Shown here piece after piece: positions 1 to 5,410 of a stretch of 5,996 bases of DNA. Source of the DNA: Calditrichota bacterium (GTDB taxonomy: Bacteria > Calditrichota > Calditrichia > RBG-13-44-9). The DNA lies in assembly GCA_024276455.1 (NCBI GenBank), contig JAJRXE010000073.1, positions 1-5,996 of the forward strand, in the 5' to 3' direction. The position numbers and the translations under genes are program-made. Each line of letters begins with the position of its first letter. The stretch's first letter is position 1. A model generated the notes under the pieces. It did no database searches. It was not told where the DNA came from and saw only the letters and a list, made by a program, of their open reading frames with translations.

Positions 1-346
1 GAAATTGGTTCCAGTAGTCCGGGACCAGCTTCCGGCGTCGAGGGAGGAGAACGGTTAACGCGGCCGGGAACAGATCTTCCAGAAAACGCCGCAATCGCTC
101 GGAACGCTGTCCGGAAAGTTCCAGGATGTCTGCAACCGAACGGACCATGATGGAAAACGGTTTTTGAAACGCTCGTCCCTTTATTTGTTGAATCTTGCGA
201 ATAACTTCCTCCCGGGCGATTAAACCGGTTAACCCGTAAACTGTTTCCGTGGGGTGAATAATCACCCGATTCTGACGCAATAGCTCTGCGACTCGGTCAA
301 CAATTTCTTTTTTCGGATGATCCGGATGAATCTTTACTATTTTCAT
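1..346 (-). CDS. Sua5/YciO/YrdC-family threonylcarbamoyl-AMP synthase, N-terminal part (cut by window edge)
   Basis: The first 115 codons of a TsaC/Sua5-like protein are visible; the rest lies beyond base 1. This family makes L-threonylcarbamoyl-AMP from threonine, bicarbonate and ATP in the cytoplasm, the first step of tRNA t6A37 modification. The sequence shows the family's substrate-binding motif HPTETVYGL at residues 31-39, then KGR at 56-58 and KPF at 62-64, matching the conserved 'K-R...P' segment. The ATG at 346-344 is the only reasonable start, because an in-frame stop (TAG, 376-374) lies just upstream. The Shine-Dalgarno is weak (AAAGAA, about 5 nt before ATG). The start lies inside the 3' end of the upstream glycosyltransferase gene (50-nt overlap, different frame), so the two are probably cotranscribed. 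Whether it is a short TsaC, a long Sua5 with a C-terminal domain, or a YciO paralogue cannot be decided from this fragment. Confidence 0.88.
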   Translation of the reverse strand, partial: MKIVKIHPDHPKKEIVDRVAELLRQNRVIIHPTETVYGLTGLIAREEVIRKIQQIKGRAFQKPFSIMVRSVADILELSGQRSERLRRFLEDLFPAALTVLLPRRRKLVPDYWNQF

Positions 347-1406
347 ACAAAATTTCTTTGGCTTGTTGAAATACTATTTGAGGTATTAAATGAATCATGC
401 AGTGAAAATGTTCCCGGGGACACGTTTTTCCGCCGTGAATGGAGCAGGGTCGACAGTCCAGATTCTCCAGCTGAACGACCCGGTCCCTCTCGCCGTAGGG
501 GTAGAAACCGAACTCCGGTACGGTGGGCCCGAAGATGGTGAGCACCGGGGTTCGCATCGCCACCCCCAGGTGGGTGGGGGCGCTGTCGTTGCTGATGAGA
601 AGTTGGCTGCGGCGAATTAACTCGGCCGATTGTCGCAGGGTTAATTCCCCCATGGCGCTGTGCAGCCCTTCCGGACAGATGGAGCGAATCTGTGGGAGAA
701 GGAAGCGGTCCTGTTTGGAGCCAATAAGAGCCACCTGAAAACCGCTTTCCAGCAATTGGCAGGCTAACCGTCCCCAGTAGCGAGCCGGCCAGCGTTTGGT
801 GGGCCAAACGGAAGCGGGCGCCAGAACGACCAGGGGGAAGGTGTCGGAAAGCCCGCTTCGCCGCATCCAGGTTTCCACCGCCTGTTTGTCTTCCCGGGTG
901 GTCACAATCTCCGGAAAAAGTTTTTGCGGCGATTCGATGCCCAGGGGGGTCAGCAAACTCAGGTTGCGTTCCACCTCGTGGCGGTCCTGGCGATAGGTCA
1001 CCTGGTGAGTGAACAAAAAATTCCCGGCGCTGCGATCGAAACCGATGCGCAGCGGCGCCCGGGTGAGCCAGGCCAGCAGAGCGCTGCGAATGGAGCGGTG
1101 AGGAACCAGTACCAGATCGAATTGCTCCGCCCGCAGCCGGGTCCCCAGACGCCACAATCCGCTTATTCCCCGGTCCTGCCCCCGCTTGTCGAACAACCAC
1201 AAACGTTTTAAGTAGGGTAGCGTCTCCACCAAATTGCGGGAAGCCGGAATGGTTAAAAAATGAAGTTGAGCCCTAGGAAAAAGGTGCGCAACTCGCTGAA
1301 TCAGCGGTGTTACCAGAATCACATCACCAATAAAGGCGGTTTGTACAATCAGAATCCGCGAAAAATTCCACTCCCCGGGCGGTTGCCTCTTCGCTTGTTT
1401 GCTCAC
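297..1406 (-). CDS. Glycosyltransferase family 9, probable ADP-heptose:LPS heptosyltransferase (WaaF-like)
   Basis: The product should transfer a heptose from ADP-heptose to the LPS inner core at the cytoplasmic face of the inner membrane. Numbering is from the GTG start (369 aa). The N-terminal Rossmann half begins with RILIVQTAFIGDV (GD at 27-28), the family's acceptor-side signature. The C-terminal half has LAPASVWPTKRWP, then the nucleotide-sugar site NDSAPTHLG (about 273-281) and FGPT (about 292-295). It ends with a cysteine-rich DCRPCS...TC...HC segment (about 317-336) typical of heptosyltransferase II. I chose GTG at 1406 because AGGA lies just upstream. A TTG at 1436 would add 10 residues but has a poorer ribosome site and pushes the conserved start further in. 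The 3' end overlaps the next gene by 50 nt. The family is certain; the exact sugar and acceptor are inferred. Confidence 0.9.
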   Translation of the reverse strand: MSKQAKRQPPGEWNFSRILIVQTAFIGDVILVTPLIQRVAHLFPRAQLHFLTIPASRNLVETLPYLKRLWLFDKRGQDRGISGLWRLGTRLRAEQFDLVLVPHRSIRSALLAWLTRAPLRIGFDRSAGNFLFTHQVTYRQDRHEVERNLSLLTPLGIESPQKLFPEIVTTREDKQAVETWMRRSGLSDTFPLVVLAPASVWPTKRWPARYWGRLACQLLESGFQVALIGSKQDRFLLPQIRSICPEGLHSAMGELTLRQSAELIRRSQLLISNDSAPTHLGVAMRTPVLTIFGPTVPEFGFYPYGERDRVVQLENLDCRPCSIHGGKTCPREHFHCMIHLIPQIVFQQAKEILYENSKDSSGSSEKRNC

Positions 1407-1478
1407 ATGTTCCTGCTTTCTGTAAAATAATCTCAACTCAATTTTGAGTCGCCAGTTTAAGATGTTTCCGGGGCAAAA

Positions 1479-1862
1479 TCAATGGGCTTTGGAAAAATGT
1501 TCGTGAACAATCTGCCAACCGCTGGGAGCTTTTTGGAAAACGTGGGTACCTCGGCCGGCAACTTCGGTCACTTTGCCGTTGTTCTTTAGGGTAACCGTCC
1601 AGTAGAAACTGAGGATGGCAATATCGCCCAGCACCACCGTCTCCGGATCCGTGAAGCGGTAATTCACTTCCTGCGCTTCGTTCAGGTAATATTCAAACGT
1701 CTGGCGAAGTTCCTCTTTGCCGGAAAAACGTTCGTGCCTGGTGGAGGAAAATCCGCTAATCCGATCGGAAAAATATTGCAGAATGGAGTCGATATCCTTG
1801 CGATTGAAAGCCTCGGCACATTTTTCTTCGATCTCAATCAGTTCTTTTTGTACCTCAGTCAT
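1479..1862 (-). CDS. Small NTF2-like / SnoaL-like (DUF4440-type) protein
   Basis: A 127-residue soluble protein of the size and pattern of the NTF2-like fold (cone-shaped alpha+beta barrel). It starts with a helix rich in Glu/Lys (EIEEKCAEAFNRKDIDSILQYF, residues 9-31, where the 'A-x-N-x-x-D' pattern is typical), followed by beta strands. It closes with GRGTHVFQK (103-111) and GWQIVHEHFS (115-124), which strongly resemble the end of the SnoaL_3/DUF4440 families. Members include ketosteroid-isomerase-like enzymes and many proteins of unknown role, so no reaction can be assigned. There is no signal peptide or membrane segment. ATG at 1862 is preceded by AAGGGGGAAATTCA, a good Shine-Dalgarno. 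It lies 72 nt upstream of the glycosyltransferase on the same strand and may be the first gene of that operon, although nothing in the sequence links it to LPS synthesis. Confidence 0.85.
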   Translation of the reverse strand: MTEVQKELIEIEEKCAEAFNRKDIDSILQYFSDRISGFSSTRHERFSGKEELRQTFEYYLNEAQEVNYRFTDPETVVLGDIAILSFYWTVTLKNNGKVTEVAGRGTHVFQKAPSGWQIVHEHFSKAH

Positions 1863-2036
1863 TGAATTTCCCCCTTCTTTGTTTGTTAGTTAAATTTAAT
1901 AAACCGGAAACAAATAAACAAAAATCTCGCTGGTGAAAAACCGCGTGGCCTCCGGCGCGAATTACCCCCGCGTTTTTGCTGCTTACCTTTCATTTTTACC
2001 GCTCGGGGTAAAAAAAGCCGGTCCACGCATTTTCTC

Positions 2037-2065
2037 TTGAAGATTTGGTGCGAGGACAATATATT
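2037..2065 (+). promoter_or_regulatory. Sigma70-type promoter for the Yip1-domain gene
   Basis: TTGAAG (2037-2042) and TATATT (2060-2065) are separated by exactly 17 nt, matching -35 and -10 consensus at 4 of 6 and 5 of 6 positions. Transcription would start near 2072 and give a short leader ending in the strong ribosome site at 2083-2088. Predicted by eye from spacing and consensus only; this phylum may use a different consensus. Confidence 0.6.
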
Positions 2066-2095
2066 AATTTGTCAAAAATTACAGGAGGAGGCATT

Positions 2096-2629
2096 ATGGC
2101 AAGTTTAACCGATCGAATGATTCGGGCTGCGAAGTTGGATCCCCAACTGTATGAGGAGGTAGAAGCGGACCAGACGGCTATGGGGCAGGCGATGACAGTA
2201 GTGGTGCTGGCGGCGGTGGCGGCCGGTATTGGTTCCCTGTCGGTCATGGGGGTTCGAGGATTAATTTTTGGAACGATTTCGGCGCTGGTGGGTTGGTTTA
2301 TCTGGGCTTTTATTGTTTATTTTGTGGGGACAAAAATTCTTCCCGGGAAGAATACAGAGGCGGATTACGGACAGCTGCTCCGCACCATCGGTTTTTCCAG
2401 TTCACCCGGGGTGATTCGCGTATTTGGATTTATTCCCGGGTTGGGAATGATAATTTCCTTCGCCGCTTCCATCTGGATGTTGGTGGCCATGGTTATTGCG
2501 GTGCGTCAGGCCCTGGATTACGAAAGCACCGGTCGCGCGGTGATTGTTTGTGTCATCGGTTTGATTATTTATCTTGTAGTGGTAACGCTTTTTGTAAGTC
2601 TTTTTGGTGGAATGGGTATGGCCACTTGA
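2096..2629 (+). CDS. Yip1-domain integral membrane protein
   Basis: A 177-residue membrane protein. A soluble N-terminal stretch (MIRAAKLDPQLYEEVEAD, about 8-25) is followed by hydrophobic segments at about 33-50, 55-77, 105-136 (long enough for two helices) and 147-170, the five-helix plan of the Yip1 family (PF04893). The amphipathic start with 'LD..LYEEVEAD..A..QA' and the mid-protein G-F-S-S-S-P-G loop (99-105) are common in bacterial Yip1 proteins. The function of bacterial members is not established, so none is assigned. A longer reading from 2045 is rejected because ATG 2096 is preceded by a near-perfect AGGAGG (2083-2088, 7-nt spacing) and the candidate -10 box overlaps the extension. 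An intrinsic terminator follows. Confidence 0.85.
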   Translation: MASLTDRMIRAAKLDPQLYEEVEADQTAMGQAMTVVVLAAVAAGIGSLSVMGVRGLIFGTISALVGWFIWAFIVYFVGTKILPGKNTEADYGQLLRTIGFSSSPGVIRVFGFIPGLGMIISFAASIWMLVAMVIAVRQALDYESTGRAVIVCVIGLIIYLVVVTLFVSLFGGMGMAT

Positions 2630-2666
2630 TCCACCCTGAGGTTTCCCTAAAAATTTTTAGACGGAT

Positions 2667-2705
2667 GCCTGGTTGCAATTTAACGGTTGCAACCGGCTTT
2701 TATTT
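2667..2705 (+). terminator. Rho-independent terminator after the Yip1-domain gene
   Basis: The hairpin has arms GCC-(T)-GGTTGCAA (2667-2678) and TTGCAACCGGC (2687-2697), an 11-bp stem with one bulged T and an 8-nt loop. It is followed directly by TTTTATTT (2698-2705). It lies 37 nt past the stop codon and 27 nt before the next start, so it would separate or attenuate transcription of the downstream membrane-protein gene. Confidence 0.8.
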
Positions 2706-2732
2706 CTGAAATTGTAAAAATAGGGGCAGCAA

Positions 2733-3122
2733 ATGGACAAACATATTTCTATTCTGGGCGCTCTCTACATTGCTTTCGGGATTTACAACCTGTTTATTGG
2801 GTTGGTGGGCTTGTTGATTCTTTCGGGAGTGGGATTTTTTAGTGGGGATCAAAGTGCCCTGACGGCCCTGGCGGCGGTGGGCTATTTCCTGCTGCTTTTC
2901 TTTTTAATGATTGCAGTTCCTTCGCTGCTGGCCGGAATGGGTTTATTTAAAAGAAAGGAATGGGCTCGAATACTGACCCTGGTGCTGGGATTTTTGAGTC
3001 TGGTGAATGTGCCGCTGGGGACTGCCCTGGGGATTTACACCATCTGGGTGCTGATCCAGCCGGAAACGATTGAACTATTCCGGGAAAGTGGCCAATCTCC
3101 CTTGAATAAACCGATTAACTAA
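2733..3122 (+). CDS. Small hypothetical membrane protein with about four transmembrane helices
   Basis: A 129-residue hydrophobic protein I cannot assign to a characterised function. Hydrophobic segments lie at about 7-37, 43-70, 78-91 and 94-108. A basic loop, FKRKEWARIL (72-81), sits between the second and third, followed by a run ending GTALGIYTIWVLIQPETIELF (96-116). This 'K-R-K-x-W-A-R' loop followed by G-x-x-L-G-x-Y-x-x-W-V-L recurs in short uncharacterised bacterial membrane proteins, from general knowledge. The C-terminal 20 residues are polar. ATG 2733 has AGGGG (2722-2726) at 6-nt spacing. It follows the Yip1-domain gene in the same direction, but the terminator between them means cotranscription would need read-through. 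I saw no clear separate promoter in the 103-nt gap. Confidence 0.8.
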   Translation: MDKHISILGALYIAFGIYNLFIGLVGLLILSGVGFFSGDQSALTALAAVGYFLLLFFLMIAVPSLLAGMGLFKRKEWARILTLVLGFLSLVNVPLGTALGIYTIWVLIQPETIELFRESGQSPLNKPIN

Positions 3123-3142
3123 ATTCCGGCGCGGTGGAATAA

Positions 3143-3178
3143 AAAAGCCGATCAGGTAAAGCGACCCGATCGGCTTTT
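3143..3178. terminator. Bidirectional intrinsic terminator between convergent genes
   Basis: The inverted repeat AAAAGCCGATC (3143-3153) / GATCGGCTTTT (3168-3178) forms an 11-bp stem. An inner GGT/ACC (3155-3157, 3164-3166) extends it after one mismatch. Read on the minus strand the stem is followed by six T, which ends the peroxiredoxin transcript 19 nt past its stop. Read on the plus strand it is followed by four T, which ends the membrane-protein transcript. The position between two convergent genes fits. Confidence 0.88.
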
Positions 3179-3196
3179 GCAGGGTTGGACGGTCTA

Positions 3197-3931
3197 TTAA
3201 TAGACTCCAATGTAATCCTTTCCGGTGCCAATGAGCTTGTCACCCGGTTTCCATCCTGCCGGCGCGGCTTTACCCGGATTCTTCGCCACCGCCTGCATGG
3301 CCTTGATCTGACGAATGAGTTCGTCCACATTGCGCCCAATGGGTCCTGCCAGTACCTCCACTCCCATGATGATGCCCTCGGGATTGATGATGAATCGTCC
3401 CCGCTGATTTAATCCGGAATCCTTTTGCCAGACCCCGTAAGCGCGCGATACGGCTCCGCTGGGATCTGCACAAATGGGATATTGGACATTCTTTACCGTG
3501 GGGGAAGTTTTTTTCCACATCCAGTGGGTGAATTGGGTGTCGGTGCTAATGGCAATCACTTCAACGTTGAGTTTCTTCAATTCGTCGTACCGTTCCGCAA
3601 CTGCGGAAAGTTCGGTCGGTCAGACGAAGGTAAAAGCGGCGGGGAAGAAACACAAAACCCGCCATTTCCCCTGGTAATCCGACAATTTGATTTTTTTGAT
3701 GTCGTTGCCCACCACGGCCGTCAGCTCAAAATCAATCGCACGCTGACCGGGCAAGGGAATGGGTTGGACTTCCAGACTGGAAGCCTTGGTTACCTCCTTC
3801 TCGATTTTCACTGTTGCTCCCTTCTCTGCCGAGGGCTTCACGCCACACGGGCCAAGTACCTGGGCGGAGAGAAAAAGCGGAAGGAGGAGCAGGGTGACTA
3901 CGGAGAGGGTGAGTAGGGTCTTGTTCACCAT
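3197..3931 (-). CDS. Exported AhpC/TSA-type peroxiredoxin, predicted selenoprotein (Sec104 encoded by in-frame TGA)
   Basis: Read through one TGA, this is a single 244-residue thiol/selenol peroxidase that would reduce H2O2 and organic peroxides. Residues 1-23 are a Sec signal peptide (NK, hydrophobic core, LSA|Q), then a 35-residue linker, then the thioredoxin-fold peroxiredoxin domain from about 59. The peroxidatic motif reads PAAFTFV-U-PTE (97-107), with TGA (3622-3620) exactly where the catalytic Cys stands in P-x3-T-x2-C. Downstream, in the same frame, come VEVIAISTD (122-130), YPICADP (151-157), NQRGRFIINPEG (175-186, with the conserved catalytic Arg probably R177) and the tail. The usual C-terminal resolving motif VCPAGW is AAPAGW here (Ala223), so the normal resolving Cys is missing; Cys29, Cys94 and Cys154 remain. 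ATG 3931 has a strong AGGAGG at 6 nt. A gene caller would split it into 3620-3931 and 3197-3580. The alternative is a nonsense mutation or sequencing error, which I consider less likely given the residue hit and the SECIS-like hairpin. Confidence 0.85.
3589..3616 (-). promoter_or_regulatory. Putative bacterial SECIS element directing selenocysteine insertion
   Basis: In the mRNA just after the TGA (3622-3620), the sequence folds as ACCG - bulge AACT - TTCCGC - loop AGTT - GCGGAA - CGGT. The upper stem is 6 bp (3608-3603 with 3598-3593), the lower stem is 4 bp (3616-3613 with 3592-3589), and the loop is at 3602-3599. The loop G is 19 nt after the TGA, essentially the same distance as the loop G of E. 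coli fdhF. A small apical loop with G in the first two positions followed by U, on a stem inside the coding region just 3' of UGA, is the known bacterial SECIS layout recognised by SelB. The fold was drawn by hand, not computed. Confidence 0.72.
3620..3622 (-). other. In-frame TGA read as selenocysteine (Sec104) at the peroxidatic position
   Basis: The codons on either side read ...F-T-F-V-[TGA]-P-T-E-L-S..., so the TGA replaces the active-site cysteine codon of the F-T-F-V-C-P-T-E peroxiredoxin signature. No other stop interrupts the frame from 3931 to the TAA at 3199-3197. One base change separates TGA from TGC/TGT, so only the SECIS-like structure and the genome's Sec machinery can separate recoding from mutation. 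Confidence 0.8.
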
Positions 3932-3974
3932 AAAATGCCTCCTGTTTTTTTTGTTGGATTTGTAATTTTAAGTA

Positions 3975-4003
3975 AAGTTACATCGAAATTAATCAAATGT
4001 CAA
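3975..4003 (-). promoter_or_regulatory. Sigma70-type promoter for the peroxiredoxin gene
   Basis: On the minus strand a perfect TTGACA (4003-3998) is followed after 17 nt by TAACTT (3980-3975), a weak -10 that keeps T, A and the final T of TATAAT. It lies 44 nt upstream of the start codon in an AT-rich stretch. It suggests the peroxiredoxin has its own promoter and does not depend on the upstream beta-barrel operon. I saw no clear OxyR or PerR operator. Confidence 0.5.
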
Positions 4004-4106
4004 GAATATGATAATCCGCTCATTTACTATTTTACTAAAAAGCGAGGGTAATTCCGTCCGTTTTTGGCAGGGAATGGCGATGGGTTAAAGCCTGCCTGCG
4101 GCGAGT

Positions 4107-4136
4107 GGGGGCGGCAACCGTGGTTAATACGCCCCC
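4107..4136 (-). other. GC-rich hairpin downstream of the beta-barrel gene
   Basis: GGGGGCG (4107-4113) and CGCCCCC (4130-4136) can pair as a 7-bp stem with a 16-nt loop, 9 nt past the stop codon of the beta-barrel gene. No T-run follows on the minus strand, so it is not a canonical intrinsic terminator. It could protect the 3' end of the transcript or act with Rho. The rest of the 213-nt gap holds only the peroxiredoxin promoter and ribosome site. Confidence 0.3.
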
Positions 4137-4144
4137 GAATCAGT

Positions 4145-5410
4145 TTAAAAACTGTACTTTACTTCGACAAATGCCCGCGAATAGGCTTTGTTGCGTCCGA
4201 ACGTGCTGCGCGAAGGTCCCTCGAAAAGGGTCGCCCCGGCGTAAATATTCACGCCGTCGGAATACGAGTAGTTTAAAATGGGCAGAAGAAAGTAATCGTA
4301 ATCTTTTAAATTGACCACCGAAATAACCTGAACATTCACAAAGTCGCTGACCTGGTATTGTCCTCTCAGCGAAATGGAGTTGACAAACTGCTCCGGGATA
4401 TTGTCGGTGGGCATGTGCCACGCTTCCCGCTGAGAAATTTCGTATTCGCGATCGTATTTGAAACGAATGGTCTGAATGAATTGGCCGTTCAGCGTCAGGC
4501 TGTTGGTGGCATTGTAATCGATCCCCAGAACATATTGTAGGTAAGGATTTTTAATGAAAATGTTCCGGCCGTCCCGGTCTTCGGTCAGAAAATAGGCGCC
4601 TTCTCCTTTAAAAGCGAATTTGCCCCGGGTGGTCACAAAATCGGCCCCGAATACCTGATAGGGTTTGTAGGTAATCAGGGTCGAGAATGTTCTTTCCCGG
4701 GGTTGAAACGACCAGTAAATGGTGGGATTTTGGTCGAATCCGTGAAAGTAGCTGAGCGAAAAATCGATGGCGGAAAAACTGGAGAGCAGGCGAAATCCGA
4801 ATTGCGAATTGCCGAGCTCATTGGCCGGATAGGCCGTCGGCTGGTGGATTACCGGTAAACCGTTGATGGAGTCGGGCAGGTGCAGGGGAATTTTGTGCGG
4901 TTGGAAGCGCGGTACCCAGACGGCTTCCAGATCGAATTTCCCCAGATAGAGGTCCGCTTTGGCGGCGGTAACCGGAATTCGGTAATCTTCGATTTCGGCC
5001 GCAATGTTGACGTAATCCCAGGGGTTAATATTGTCGGTAGGATTAATCCAGTCGGTTTTACCCCAGAAAATGAATTGTTTACCCAGGCGCAAGTCCAGTT
5101 TGGAGAAGAACAGGTCCACGTAAGCTTCCACCGGGTACACCGCCATGCCCTTGGAACGGGGTTCGTCGAACCCACCGGTGACCTGGGTTTCCTCGAAATT
5201 GAAATCCAGGGCGGCAAAGAAAGAGGCCCGGGGAGCAAACGGTCCCTGTAGTTTTAGTTGAATGCGCGATCCCAGACGGTCGAAGGGGTAGGGTTTGTTT
5301 AAGTTGGGATGAGCAAAAAATTTAACGTACCCCCCCAGCTGGGTGCTCTGGGCTTGTAACCCTGCCCAGGAACAAAAGAGAGCCACCAGAACGATTTTCG
5401 TGAGGCGCAT
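4145..5410 (-). CDS. Outer-membrane beta-barrel protein (DUF1302-like), probable partner of the LolA-like protein
   Basis: A 421-residue exported protein. It has a signal peptide (MRLTKIVLVALFCSWAGLQA, cleavage about residue 20|21) followed by alternating polar/aromatic strands through the whole length. The C-terminus, FVEVKYSF, ends in Phe with the alternating pattern of an outer-membrane beta-signal. A diagnostic segment at 110-133 reads GKQFIFWG then NPTDNINPWDY; this 'GKQ-x-I-x-WG...N-P-x-D' pattern is typical of DUF1302-like and related outer-membrane proteins found next to RND/MMPL exporters. The start ATG is fused to the upstream stop as TGATG with AAAGGGGG 5 nt before, so translation is almost certainly coupled to the LolA-like gene. 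It could form the outer-membrane end of an envelope lipid or lipoprotein transport route. The substrate is unknown. The barrel call is firm; the exact family is inferred from motif memory. Confidence 0.82.
   Translation of the reverse strand: MRLTKIVLVALFCSWAGLQAQSTQLGGYVKFFAHPNLNKPYPFDRLGSRIQLKLQGPFAPRASFFAALDFNFEETQVTGGFDEPRSKGMAVYPVEAYVDLFFSKLDLRLGKQFIFWGKTDWINPTDNINPWDYVNIAAEIEDYRIPVTAAKADLYLGKFDLEAVWVPRFQPHKIPLHLPDSINGLPVIHQPTAYPANELGNSQFGFRLLSSFSAIDFSLSYFHGFDQNPTIYWSFQPRERTFSTLITYKPYQVFGADFVTTRGKFAFKGEGAYFLTEDRDGRNIFIKNPYLQYVLGIDYNATNSLTLNGQFIQTIRFKYDREYEISQREAWHMPTDNIPEQFVNSISLRGQYQVSDFVNVQVISVVNLKDYDYFLLPILNYSYSDGVNIYAGATLFEGPSRSTFGRNKAYSRAFVEVKYSF

Noticed and set aside
343..1200. 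A 285-codon open frame on the minus strand overlapping the glycosyltransferase
   Set aside because: Low-complexity Gly/Pro/Arg/His-rich translation with no domain; it is a shadow frame of the real gene.
1404..1436. TTG start at 1436 for the glycosyltransferase
   Set aside because: No good Shine-Dalgarno is present, while GTG 1406 has AGGA just upstream. The extra ten residues precede an already long lead-in to the conserved RILIV motif.
2045..2095. Upstream extension of the Yip1-domain gene
   Set aside because: The candidate -10 box and the strong AGGAGG site lie inside this stretch; ATG 2096 is far better placed.
3197..3580. A separate 127-residue protein starting at a TTG codon (C-terminal peroxiredoxin half)
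   Set aside because: It lacks the catalytic motif and a ribosome site, and its frame is continuous with the upstream half through the TGA. It is the second part of one selenoprotein.
3842..3853. Lipoprotein signal (Cys29 in VLGPCG) in the peroxiredoxin
   Set aside because: Proline at -1 breaks the lipobox ([G/A/S] needed), and a better signal peptidase I site lies at LSA|Q.
3197..3931. Peroxiredoxin pseudogene by nonsense mutation
   Set aside because: The single stop is exactly the catalytic residue, is TGA, and is followed by a SECIS-like hairpin. No other damage is visible. It remains the main alternative if the genome lacks Sec machinery.
4067..4096. GGCAGG / CCTGCC inverted repeat downstream of the beta-barrel gene as a terminator
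   Set aside because: On the minus strand it is followed by A-runs, not T-runs, and the loop is long; no termination role is supported.
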